64,000 nt of DNA from CAWINX01 sp963702055 (GCA_963702055.1 OY969702.1:1302001-1366000); one strand, 5' to 3'. Shown: positions 41,630-51,597, numbered from the stretch's first letter. Notes: generated from the sequence alone by a model not told the origin. A program made the numbers and translations.

Positions 41630-42916
41630 ATGAGCGTCGCAGCCCAGAGCCTGATGGAGAGCGTCACCTACGAGGACCTGTACCGCCGCTGGGAGCACGG
41701 CAACTGGAGCGCCTACGACATCGACTTCTCCAAGGATCGGGAGGGGTGGCAGTCCCTCAGCGACATCCAGCGCCGCTCGGCGATGTGGATCTACTCGATG
41801 TTCTTCTACGGCGAGGACCGGGTCGCCGACACCCTCGCCCCCTACATCACCGCCGCGCCGACCGAGGAGCAGGCCTACTTCCTCGCCACCCAGCAGGTCG
41901 ACGAGGTGCGCCACTCGGTCTTCTTCCACCGCTTCTTCAAGGAGGTGATCGGGGTCGGCGGCGACTCGATCCAGCAGACCCTCTCCTCCACCCTGCCGCA
42001 GCTCAACTGGGGCTACCGGGGAATCTTCGACCGGCTTGACCGGATGGCCGAGGAGCTGCGCAAGGATCGCTCGCTGCCCAAGTACGCGCAGGCGATCACC
42101 CTCTACCACCTGATCGTCGAGGGCAGCCTCGCCCAGCCGGGCCAGCACTTCATCGAGGACTTCTTCGCCGCTGAGGAGACGATGCCCGGCTTCAGCTCCG
42201 GGATGGAGAACGTCTCCAAGGACGAGCAGCGCCACATCGGCTTCGGCGTCAAAGTCCTCTCCGAGCTGCTCGCCGAGAAGCAGCCCGCCGCCGAGGAGTG
42301 CAAAGCGGCGGTGGTCGAGCTGCTGCGCGAGGTCCTGCCCTACGGGCCGGCCGTCTTCTCGCCGCCGAACCTGGACCGCGAGTACACCGAGTGCTACGGC
42401 TTCAAACTCGAGGACATCTTCGCCTTCGGCCTCAAACTGATTCGCCAGCGCTGGCGCACGATCGGCTACCCGACCGAAGAGATGCCCCCCGGCGTCTTCC
42501 CGTTCGACCCCGAGGCCAGCGAGGAGGAGGTCGCCGAGCGCCAGGTGAAGCTGATGATGGCCGGCATCCTCGGCCCCCCCGACGGGCCGAAGCCGGACTC
42601 CTCGCCGGAGCTGCAGCAGCTCTACTTCGATGTCGTCTCCCGCGTCGTCGACCCCAAGGCCGCCAATGGCTCGCGGCTGGTCTACCAGTGGCGCTTCACC
42701 GACGCCGACCCCTGGCACCTGGTGATCGACAATGGCTCCACCCGCGTCGAGCCGGGCGAGGCACCCGATCCAGACCTGACCCTCGAGACGAGTTGGGGTG
42801 ACTTCCTCGCCGCCGGCAAACCCGATGCCAACCCGGTGAAGCTGATGCTCCAGCGCCGCATCCGCCCGCGCGGCTCGATCCGCGAACTAGTGCGGATGCG
42901 GAAGGTTTTCGGCTAA
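41630..42916 (+). CDS. R2lox-like oxidase fused to a C-terminal SCP2 lipid-binding domain
   Basis: In this 428-residue protein, residues 1-310 are an R2-type ferritin fold. All six expected metal ligands are present: E62 (YGEDRV), E92 and H95 (DEVRH), E164 (LIVEG), and E199 and H202 (KDEQRHIGFG). V65 and Y159 occupy the positions of the Val-Tyr crosslink of mycobacterial R2lox (same spacing to E62 and E164). Residues about 325-428 look like an SCP2 sterol-carrier domain (DLTLETSWGDFLAAGKPDANPV). An AAAGGAG ribosome-binding site precedes the ATG. Likely a two-metal oxidase acting on a lipid-like substrate; the reaction is unknown. Confidence 0.85.
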   Translation: MSVAAQSLMESVTYEDLYRRWEHGNWSAYDIDFSKDREGWQSLSDIQRRSAMWIYSMFFYGEDRVADTLAPYITAAPTEEQAYFLATQQVDEVRHSVFFHRFFKEVIGVGGDSIQQTLSSTLPQLNWGYRGIFDRLDRMAEELRKDRSLPKYAQAITLYHLIVEGSLAQPGQHFIEDFFAAEETMPGFSSGMENVSKDEQRHIGFGVKVLSELLAEKQPAAEECKAAVVELLREVLPYGPAVFSPPNLDREYTECYGFKLEDIFAFGLKLIRQRWRTIGYPTEEMPPGVFPFDPEASEEEVAERQVKLMMAGILGPPDGPKPDSSPELQQLYFDVVSRVVDPKAANGSRLVYQWRFTDADPWHLVIDNGSTRVEPGEAPDPDLTLETSWGDFLAAGKPDANPVKLMLQRRIRPRGSIRELVRMRKVFG

Positions 42917-42919
42917 CGC

Positions 42920-44350
42920 CTAGGAGATCGGGGGGCGTTTGTCCGCCCAGGGGCGTTCGGCCTCTATCTGGGCCGCGAGTGAGAGGAGGGTCGCCTCGTC
43001 TCCGTGGCGACCGATGATCTGCACCGCGAGCGGCATGCCGTCGGCGGCGAAGCCGGTCGGCACCGACATCGCCGGGTTGCCGAGGTGGTTCCAGGGGATG
43101 CAGTAGGGATAGAAGCGGCTCATCCCGAGCACCGTGCGCAGGGCGCCCTGGCCCTCCCAGCGCCGCACCGGCAGAGCGGTACCGCCCATGACCGGCGTGA
43201 CCAGGACGTCGTGGGAATCGAAGATCGCGTTGACGCGGGCATCGTCGGCGGCGCGGTTGCGCATCGCCCGCTCGAAGACGCTGTCGGGGAGGCGCCGACC
43301 GAGCCGGCCGAAGCCGCGGGTGCGGCGCTCGAGCCGCTCCGGGTGCTCGGCCGTCGCGACCACATCGGAGACGCCGCGTAGGAAGCGTGGCGTGACGTTG
43401 TTGCCGATCCCGCCCCAATCGGGATCCCTCTGGACGACCTCATGGCCGAGTGAGCCGAGCACGCCGGCGGCATCGGACACCGCGGCCTTGGCGTCGTCGG
43501 AGACCGTCGCCGGGGCGGCGGCCCGTGGCGCCACGGTCGACCAGGCGACCCGCAGCTTGCCGGGAGCGGCCTTCGCCGAATCGACGAACGGGCGCTCGGG
43601 AGGCGGCGGCGCCCCGGCCTCCTTCGAGCCACCGGCGGTGATGTCGAGCCAGAGGGCCGTGTCGAGGACGTTGCGGCTGAGACAGCCGAGCACGGCGAGC
43701 CCGTTCCACAGCTCCAGGTCGGGCGCCAACGAGATCCTTCCCAACGAAGGTTTGAGGCCGAACAGCCCACAGGAGGCAGCGGGGATGCGGATCGACCCTC
43801 CGCCGTCCCCGGCCGAAGCGATCGGGACCAGCCCCGCCGCGACGGCGGCGCCCGACCCGCCGCTGGACCCGCCCGGGGTCCGCTGCGGGTTCCATGGGTT
43901 GCGGGTCACCCCATAGGTGGCCGACTCGGTGAAGCCGCAGATCGCCATCTCCGGCGCCAGGGTGAGGCCGACGACGATCGCGCCGGCCTCGCGCAGGCGC
44001 CGCACCATCTCCGCGTCTTCCTTCGCGGGAGTGCTGAACGCGTCGGTGCCGATCATCTTCACCTCGCCCGCGACGTTGACCTCGTCCTTGATCGCGATCG
44101 GCACGCCCAGCAGCGGCCGCTCTTCGCCGGCTTTCAGTCGCGCCTCCGCCTGCTCGGCCTCGAGCAGCGCTCGCTCGGCGAAGACCTTGCGAAAGGCGTT
44201 CAGCTCAGGGTTGAGGCGCTCGATCCGCCCCAGGCACATCCGCACCAGCTCGGTCGGGGAAACCTCGCCGGCCCGCACCATCTCCGCCTGTTTCGCCGCG
44301 CCGGCGAACGCGAGGTCGGTGTCCCTGTCGCTCTGTACGTCAACAGCCAC
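42920..44350 (-). CDS. Amidase signature family enzyme
   Basis: This 476-residue amidase has the Lys-cisSer-Ser triad at K88 (PIAIKDEVN), S162 (TPGGSSGGSGAAVAAG) and S186 (GDGGGSIRIPAA). The fold start PLLGVPIAIKDE is also typical. The family hydrolyses amides, including fatty acid amides and glutamyl-tRNA. The latter is less likely here because the gene is not with gatB or gatC. The GTG at 44350 lies 6 nt after TAGGAT, with a CTGGCT-type operator 17 bp upstream of it. The stop is 4 bp from the convergent R2lox-SCP2 stop. Confidence 0.9.
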   Translation of the reverse strand: MAVDVQSDRDTDLAFAGAAKQAEMVRAGEVSPTELVRMCLGRIERLNPELNAFRKVFAERALLEAEQAEARLKAGEERPLLGVPIAIKDEVNVAGEVKMIGTDAFSTPAKEDAEMVRRLREAGAIVVGLTLAPEMAICGFTESATYGVTRNPWNPQRTPGGSSGGSGAAVAAGLVPIASAGDGGGSIRIPAASCGLFGLKPSLGRISLAPDLELWNGLAVLGCLSRNVLDTALWLDITAGGSKEAGAPPPPERPFVDSAKAAPGKLRVAWSTVAPRAAAPATVSDDAKAAVSDAAGVLGSLGHEVVQRDPDWGGIGNNVTPRFLRGVSDVVATAEHPERLERRTRGFGRLGRRLPDSVFERAMRNRAADDARVNAIFDSHDVLVTPVMGGTALPVRRWEGQGALRTVLGMSRFYPYCIPWNHLGNPAMSVPTGFAADGMPLAVQIIGRHGDEATLLSLAAQIEAERPWADKRPPIS

Positions 44351-44369
44351 GGCAGCATCCTATGCGCCC

Positions 44370-44385
44370 CTGGCTACTCGGCCAA
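44370..44385 (-). promoter_or_regulatory. CTGGCT-type operator at the amidase promoter (degenerate)
   Basis: On the minus strand TTGGCC-gagt-AGCCAG matches the CTGGCT-N4-AGCCAG motif at 10 of 12 positions. It lies 23 nt before the -10 TAGGAT (starting at 44362), with TTGGCC at the -35 position and 17-bp spacing. The -10 is 6 nt from the GTG start, so this is a short, leaderless promoter. Confidence 0.5.
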
Positions 44386-44398
44386 GGGGACGGGACGC

Positions 44399-46618
44399 TC
44401 AGGCCTCGGCGGGCTCGAGCTCGGCGCCGGGGGTCTCGAAGCTGAGGTTCGGGAGCGCCCTGTCCAGCCAGGAGGGCATCCACCAGTTCCAGCGCCCGAG
44501 GAGGACCATCGCCGCCGGCACCAGGATCAGCCTGACCAGGGTGGCGTCGAGGGCGATCGCGACGGCGCAGCCCAGGCCCAACTCCTTGATCGAGGGGACG
44601 CCGGTGAGGACGAAGACGCCGAAGACAGCGGTCATGATCAGCGCCGCCGAAGAGATCGTGCGGGCGCTGGAGGCGAGGCCCTCGGCGACGGCGCGGCTGT
44701 TGTCGCCGTGGGCCATGTAGCGCTCGCGGATCCGCGAGAGCAGAAAGACCTCGTAGTCCATCGAGAGGCCGAAGACGATCGCCAGGATCAGCGGCACGTT
44801 GATCGTGTCGAGGGCGCCGAGACTGTCGAAGCCGAGCACGCTGTCGAGCCAGCCCCACTGGAAGACGACGACCAGGACGCCGAAGGCGGCGCCGATCGAG
44901 AGTAGGTTCATCAGCACGGCCTTCAGCGGCAGCAGCAGCGAGCGCAGCATCACCATCAGGACGATGAAGCTGAGGCCGAGGATGAAGGCGAAGATCTTCC
45001 ACATCGAGCCGCCGATCTGGGCGCGGAGGTCGTAGGTGCGCGCGGTCTCACCGCCAACGTCGATCGTCGCGACGCGGCTCAGCGCGGCCGCCGGCACGAC
45101 CCTGTCGCGCAACCGGTCGATCAGCGACGCCGCGGCGTCGGACTCGCTGGGCGCGCTCGGCGTCGCCTGGATCAGGGCGCTGTCTCCGGAGAAGGCGGGT
45201 GGCGCGACCGAGCTGACGCCCCGTACCGCGGCGACCTCGCGGATGAAGGCGGCGACCCGGGCGCGATTGGCGGGGGCGGCGGCCGGGGCGCCGCTGAACG
45301 CGGCGGTGATCTGAACCGGGTCGGTGCCACCGCCGAGTTGCTTGGAGGCGAGATCGTTGCCGACCCGGACGTCGTTGTCCTTGGGGAACTGCCCGAGGGC
45401 CTCGGTGCCGGTGGTCAGCGAGAGCACGGGAATGGCCAGGAAGAGGAGGAGGCCGGTCACGCCCACCACGGCGAACCAGGGACGCGCCATCACCCTGCGT
45501 GTCCAACGCTCCCAGAAAACCGGGCCGTCGGCCGCGACCCGCTCGGGGCGACGCAATACCCGGCGTTTGAGGAAGGAAAGGGCCCGGGCGACGACGCCGC
45601 CGGGCATCACCCGGTCGCCGAGCATCGCGATCAGCGCCGGCAGCAGGGTGACCGCGGTGAGGATCGAGACGGCGACGACGGTCATCGCGCCGAGCGCCAT
45701 CGAACGCAGCGCCTGGTTGTCGACCATCCAGAGGCCGGCGAGGGAGACGATCACGGCGAGGCCGGAGAAGCTGACCGCCAGCCCCGAGGTCGACAGCGCC
45801 TCGGCGCGGGCGTCCTCCTCGCTGCGGCCCGCCTGGCGCTCCTCGCGGTAGCGGGCGAGGATGAAGAGCGAGTAATCGATCGCCACTCCGATCCCGATCA
45901 TCGAAGCCATGTTGGTGACGAAGACCGAGGTCTCCATGTGCAGCGAGATGAAGTAGATGAGCGCCCCGGTGACCATGACGCTGACGAAGCCGAGGACCAG
46001 GGGCAGGGCGGCCGCGGCGAGCGAGCCGAAGACGACGAGCAGGATCAGCGCGACGATCGGGAAGCCGCTCGCTTCCGCCTTTGCAAGGTCGCGCTTCGAG
46101 AGTTCCTGCAACCCGGCCCAGATCGTCGGCTGGCCGACCAGGTATGTGGTGACTCCCCCCTGCGTCGCGCCGGGATCGAGGGCGGTGCGCAGGGTCGCGG
46201 CGGAGTCGATCAGCTTGTCGGCGGACTGGCTGCTGCGCAGCGGGACGAGGGCGGTGCCGGTGCGCCGCAGCTGCAGGCGCGCGCGGGCCGCGACAGTCGG
46301 GGGCAGCGAGATCTCATCGAGCCGCGCCACCTCATCGCGAACCCGCCCGAAGGCGGCGGCCTCGGCGGCCGGCGAGGCGCCGGGTGCGGCGCGCAGCAAC
46401 ACGGCGATGCCGTCGGCCCGCTTGCCGAAGTCGCGCTGGAGGGAATCGGTGACCGCTTTCGACTGGCTCCCCGGCACGTCGAAGCCGCCACCGGTGAGGT
46501 GATCGGTCTGGCGCGAGGCGAGCGGCAGCGCGACGACGACGACAACGACCCAACCAAATACGACCCAACGGCGGTGGCGTCCCAGGAACCCCGCGAGCTG
46601 GATCATCGATTCACGCAT
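44399..46618 (-). CDS. RND/MmpL-family lipid exporter
   Basis: This is an MmpL-type transporter of about 740 residues. Twelve hydrophobic segments form two halves, each with a long extracytoplasmic loop. Visible family features include VFGWVVVVVVALPLASR near the start and GIGVAIDYSLFILARYREE and VFGLSMDYEVFLLSRIRERY, the proton-relay Asp-Tyr motifs in both halves. MmpL proteins export lipids or siderophores. Several starts are possible: ATG at 46618, ATG at 46606 or a GTG at 46651. I chose 46618; a CTGGCT-type palindrome begins at that position. It lies downstream of a TetR gene on the same strand. Confidence 0.87.
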   Translation of the reverse strand: MRESMIQLAGFLGRHRRWVVFGWVVVVVVALPLASRQTDHLTGGGFDVPGSQSKAVTDSLQRDFGKRADGIAVLLRAAPGASPAAEAAAFGRVRDEVARLDEISLPPTVAARARLQLRRTGTALVPLRSSQSADKLIDSAATLRTALDPGATQGGVTTYLVGQPTIWAGLQELSKRDLAKAEASGFPIVALILLVVFGSLAAAALPLVLGFVSVMVTGALIYFISLHMETSVFVTNMASMIGIGVAIDYSLFILARYREERQAGRSEEDARAEALSTSGLAVSFSGLAVIVSLAGLWMVDNQALRSMALGAMTVVAVSILTAVTLLPALIAMLGDRVMPGGVVARALSFLKRRVLRRPERVAADGPVFWERWTRRVMARPWFAVVGVTGLLLFLAIPVLSLTTGTEALGQFPKDNDVRVGNDLASKQLGGGTDPVQITAAFSGAPAAAPANRARVAAFIREVAAVRGVSSVAPPAFSGDSALIQATPSAPSESDAAASLIDRLRDRVVPAAALSRVATIDVGGETARTYDLRAQIGGSMWKIFAFILGLSFIVLMVMLRSLLLPLKAVLMNLLSIGAAFGVLVVVFQWGWLDSVLGFDSLGALDTINVPLILAIVFGLSMDYEVFLLSRIRERYMAHGDNSRAVAEGLASSARTISSAALIMTAVFGVFVLTGVPSIKELGLGCAVAIALDATLVRLILVPAAMVLLGRWNWWMPSWLDRALPNLSFETPGAELEPAEA

Positions 46619-46633
46619 TGGCTGGTTAGCCAG
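46618..46633 (-). promoter_or_regulatory. CTGGCT-type operator at the start of the MmpL gene
   Basis: On the minus strand CTGGCT-aacc-AGCCAA matches the motif found before both R2lox-like genes at 11 of 12 positions. It ends at the ATG at 46618, so bound protein would block the start region. No clear -10 could be placed here. A second inverted repeat (ACACACG / CGTGTGT) lies about 15 bp further upstream. Confidence 0.55.
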
Positions 46634-46685
46634 ACTTACGGTCGAACACACGTGCGTGTGTGACCGCCGTCACTCTACGACCCTT

Positions 46686-46728
46686 CCGCTGTTCCTTTAC
46701 CCCGCTATACCCGGCAAAGGAACAGCGG
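46686..46728. repeat. Palindromic repeat unit (13-bp-arm family)
   Basis: Perfect arms CCGCTGTTCCTTT (46686-46698) and AAAGGAACAGCGG (46716-46728) are separated by 17 nt, exactly as in the copies at 3092 and 9008. It lies 16 bp beyond the stop codon of the TetR gene. Confidence 0.8.
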
Positions 46729-46744
46729 AGCGGGTGGGGTCGGG

Positions 46745-47353
46745 TTACTTGCTGGCCAGCAGGAAGCGGGCCGAGGCGGCGCCGGCGGCGAGCGCGGCGC
46801 CGTTGTCGCGCTCGGGGTCCGAGAGCGCCTGCAGGGCGAAGCCGTCGCCGACCGCGAAGAGGTAGGAGACGATCGCCTCGGCGTCGTAGCGGAGGCTGAG
46901 CACGCCCTCTCTCTCCTTGTCCATCAGGACCTTGGCGACGTGGGAGCGGGTGCGCTGGAAGAGCTGGCCGACCTCGCGGCGGATGTCGGGGTTGCGGCGG
47001 CCGGCGCTGAACAGCTCGTAGAGGAGCAGAAAGAAGGCGGGCTCATTCTCGATCATGTCGGTGAGGCTGGCGAGCAGAACGTCGATTACGTCATCGACGC
47101 TCTTCGCCTTGGCCAGCGGCTCGTCGAGGCGGGCGACGCGAATCTCGGCGTCGAGGCGAACGACCTCGACCAGCAACCGCTCCTTGGTCCCGAAGTAGTA
47201 GTGCAGGAGGCCGCGACTGACCCCCGCTTCGGCGGCGACCTGCTCGAAGGTCGAACCCGCGGCGCCGCGCTTGGCGACGCTCTCGCGCATCGCGTCGACG
47301 ATGCGCTGGGCCTTCTCGCCGCTCAGCTCGCGTTCTTTCGTGGCTGCCTCCAT
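46745..47353 (-). CDS. TetR-family transcriptional regulator
   Basis: This is a 202-residue protein with the N-terminal TetR helix-turn-helix, GAAGSTFEQVAAEAGVSRGLLHYYFGTKERLL, in residues about 30-62 (listed here only in part). The ligand-binding C-terminal region is helical. The ATG at 47353 lies 7 nt after TAGACT (leaderless pattern). Upstream of MmpL and near R2lox-SCP2, acyl-CoA ligase and amidase, it is the best candidate regulator of the CTGGCT operators, but its own start region carries a different palindrome. Confidence 0.9.
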   Translation of the reverse strand: MEAATKERELSGEKAQRIVDAMRESVAKRGAAGSTFEQVAAEAGVSRGLLHYYFGTKERLLVEVVRLDAEIRVARLDEPLAKAKSVDDVIDVLLASLTDMIENEPAFFLLLYELFSAGRRNPDIRREVGQLFQRTRSHVAKVLMDKEREGVLSLRYDAEAIVSYLFAVGDGFALQALSDPERDNGAALAAGAASARFLLASK

Positions 47354-47371
47354 AGCCCTCAGTCTATGGAG
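47348..47371. promoter_or_regulatory. Palindrome over the TetR gene start
   Basis: CTCCATA (47348-47354) and TATGGAG (47365-47371) are perfect 7-bp arms with 10 bp between. They cover the start codon and the -10 hexamer TAGACT. TetR regulators often bind such sites to repress themselves. Confidence 0.55.
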
Positions 47372-47404
47372 AGGAGCGGGCGTTGCGCCCCGCGGCGGTG
47401 CCGA

Positions 47405-47830
47405 TCAGGAGCCGTTGATGCTGGTGGTCGAGGTGTACTCGAACTCCTCCTCGGCGCCGAAGAGGGCGTCGAGCACGGTCTTGCGGGCGTCCTCGCTGAG
47501 GATCAGGGCCAGCCCCGCGCCGATCAGCGCGAGCAGGACGAGACGGCCGAGGCGGCTCTTGCGCCGCTTCGGGGCGCGCAGCTGCTCGGAAGCGTCGCGG
47601 AGGCTCTCGGCGGCGGCGCGCAGATCCTTCTGGACCTTGCGGTCGCTGGTCATCGCCTTGACCGGGCCCTTGCCGTTGCTGGTCGCGCGGCCGTAAGCGC
47701 CGCGGGCGGCCTCGAAGGCGTCGCGGATGTTGTCGCGCAGCTCCTTGTCCTCGATCAAGCGCTGCACGTAGGGATGCTCACGCGCGGTCGCGTAAAGGTC
47801 GGCGGCCTGGGTCGCCCTTGTCTTGGTCAT
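47405..47830 (-). CDS. Hypothetical protein with one membrane helix
   Basis: This 141-residue protein is helical (residues 1-90, lysine- and arginine-rich, RATSNGKGPVKAM) followed by one hydrophobic segment (about 93-112, GRLVLLALIGAGLALIL) and a short acidic end. No family is recognised. The gene lies alone between the TetR gene and lon, reading on the minus strand. Its ATG at 47830 has a modest ribosome-binding site (GAGGAGAAG). It resembles small envelope-associated proteins, but that is a guess. Confidence 0.55.
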   Translation of the reverse strand: MTKTRATQAADLYATAREHPYVQRLIEDKELRDNIRDAFEAARGAYGRATSNGKGPVKAMTSDRKVQKDLRAAAESLRDASEQLRAPKRRKSRLGRLVLLALIGAGLALILSEDARKTVLDALFGAEEEFEYTSTTSINGS

Positions 47831-47882
47831 GCCTTCTCCTCGCTGAGGTCTGTCGAGACGTCCAGGATAACCCCGAATCGGT

Positions 47883-50266
<2,384 letters not shown>

Positions 50267-50267
<1 letters not shown>

Positions 50268-50710
50268 CAGTCGCGTCCGATCGGGACGCGGCGCGTGGTC
50301 TCGGCGGGGTCTCGCAACGGCAGCTCGATCCGCAGGATGCCGTCTTCGTAGTTCGCCTTGGCGCGCTCCGCGTCGACGTCAACCTGGAGCTCGACGACCC
50401 GGCGGAAGGGACCGGACGGAATCTCCACCTGCTGGTACACCCGGCCCTCGGTCTCCTGCACCGGTCGCTCACCGGTGATCGCGAGCTGACGGGAGCTGAC
50501 CTCAATCGTGACGTCGGCCAGCTCGACCCCGGACAGGTCCACTTTGATCACGGCGCGCTGCGGGTCGCCGCAGTAGTACACGTCGACGTTGGGAGAGAAG
50601 CCGGTGCTGCGGCGGCTCACGTAGGTCGTCCGGCTCCAGCCGCCTCCAAGCATCTGGTCCATCTCGCGGCGCATGCGGGCGAAATTGGCGAACGGGTCGC
50701 GTTGCGTCAT
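50267..50710 (-). CDS. Small heat-shock protein (Hsp20/alpha-crystallin)
   Basis: This is a 147-residue holdase. The alpha-crystallin domain spans about 40-135 (FSPNVDVYYCGDPQRAVIKVDLSG, then ANYEDGILRIELPL), with the C-terminal RRVPI tail (the IxI/V-type oligomerisation motif). The ATG at 50710 lies 6 nt after TATGTT (plus-strand AACATA at 50717-50722), a leaderless pattern. No HspR (HAIR) or CIRCE element was found. A structured repeat (50738-50830) lies about 15 bp beyond the -10. Confidence 0.9.
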
Positions 50711-50737
50711 GCGCAAAACATAACCAGGGGGCTTTAC

Positions 50738-50830
50738 GCGCGGGTCCTGTCGCGGCAGGGGACCCATCGCCCCCTGCGGTAGCTAAAGCTTCCTCGGGGG
50801 CGATACCTCCCTACCGCGCCACCCGCGCGA
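50738..50830. repeat. Structured palindromic repeat (copy 2) upstream of hsp20-lon
   Basis: Edges GGGTCCTGTC and GCCACCC and the central CGGTAGCTAAAGC are shared with the copy at 6879-6967. The stems CGCGG / CCGCG and ATCGCCCC / GGGGCGAT differ in sequence from copy 1 yet stay paired, so base pairing is conserved rather than sequence. It sits beside the hsp20 promoter. Whether it affects heat-shock expression is not known. Confidence 0.82.
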
Positions 50831-51105
50831 GAAGCCGGGAAGCTTTCGCGACACCCACGAGCCGCATCGCCAAAAGCTCAGGCCCCATGCCGCGCGAGAC
50901 GTTTTGGGAGCTGATCTCTAGCCATGCGAGATTGTGTCCCTCAGCGTCGGACCCTTGTCACGGTTTTGTAGGGCCCGCGGGGCTGCCTCGACGGTGCCTC
51001 CCCCGGCACCGCGGAGCGATTCGGGGCCCCCGAAGGGGGCACTTCATTCCACCGCCGCGAAGCGGCGGTGGTGGGCATCCGGCGAACCCCACCCCGCGGA
51101 CGGGC
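50831..51105. other. Gene-free stretch with hairpins
   Basis: No convincing gene is visible between the hsp20 upstream repeat and the small Cys protein. The part 50993-51069 contains three hairpins (separate entry). The rest (50831-50990) has no assignable feature. Open frames here are compositionally odd. Confidence 0.55.
50993..51069. repeat. Three closely spaced hairpins
   Basis: GGTGCC (50993-50998) pairs with GGCACC (51005-51010); GCCCCC-gaa-GGGGGC spans 51026-51040; ACCGCCGC-gaa-GCGGCGGT spans 51051-51069. Two of the three are capped by GAA. They could form a structured RNA, a terminator array or a palindromic repeat. Nothing identical was found elsewhere in the window. Confidence 0.5.
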
Positions 51106-51294
51106 TTACGCCGCTCGGGACTGGGTCGCCCAGCGCGGGGGGCGCATTAGTAGGGCCGGCTGGCGGGGCGGGACGAGGCCCTCGGGGCGGTTGGGGCGGA
51201 AGGTCGCGCAGGGCTCGTTCAGCTCGAGGGCGCAGAGGAGGTTGCGGTGGAAATAGCAGTCCTCGCAGCTGGGGGCTTTGGGCTTAGAGGCCAT
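51106..51294 (-). CDS. Small cysteine protein, putative zinc-binding
   Basis: This 62-residue protein has four cysteines, in SCEDCYFHRNLLCALELNEPC (residues 10, 13, 21 and 29), suggesting a zinc-binding knot. The C-terminal half is Pro/Arg-rich. Its ATG at 51294 lies inside the left arm of a 163-bp palindrome, so its first codons are mirrored in the right arm. No family name is known to me. It could also be a chance open frame, but the cysteine pattern and codon use favour a real gene. Confidence 0.55.
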   Translation of the reverse strand: MASKPKAPSCEDCYFHRNLLCALELNEPCATFRPNRPEGLVPPRQPALLMRPPRWATQSRAA

Positions 51295-51449
51295 TCGAAA
51301 ACCCCCCGCGCACGCCTGGCGGCGGCGGACACTTCGCGGTGCAGCGTCCTCGGGCTTGCCTTTGGCGCCACCAAAGGCTGCGCCCTGCGTCCTTGCCCCG
51401 CTCGGTCCGGCGCTCGCCAGTCGCACACCCGGGGTTTTCGAATGGCCTC
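51287..51449. repeat. 163-bp palindrome with 19-bp perfect arms
   Basis: GAGGCCATTCGAAAACCCC (51287-51305) and its exact complement GGGGTTTTCGAATGGCCTC (51431-51449) enclose 125 bp with a further internal hairpin GCCTTTGG-cgcca-CCAAAGGC. The left arm holds the start codon of the small Cys protein. No transposase-like gene is inside. Confidence 0.75.
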
Positions 51450-51597
51450 AGCGGCATGGCGGCGCATGTTGGCATCGCAAGGCCGGCGCCGCGGAGGTCA
51501 ATTCCGCAAATCGCAACCTCTTTGACACAGTCTCGTCACAACTTTCCCCGCGTCTTGCGAGGGTCGCCATCCGGCGCCGCTACCATTCGACCCCGGG
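51450..51597. other. Upstream region of the fatty-acid hydroxylase gene
   Basis: With the palindrome, this completes the 303-bp gap between the small Cys protein and the hydroxylase. TACCAT, 11 nt before the ATG at 51598, is a candidate -10 and would give a very short leader. Nothing else assignable is seen. Confidence 0.4.

Noticed and set aside
40034..42718. 894-codon open frame on the minus strand
   Set aside because: It runs antisense to the acyl-CoA ligase and R2lox-SCP2 genes and shows no domain.
50711..50740. HspR (HAIR) or CIRCE operator before hsp20-lon
   Set aside because: Neither CTTGAGT-N7-ACTCAAG nor the CIRCE inverted repeat is present; only a -10 hexamer and the structured repeat are seen.
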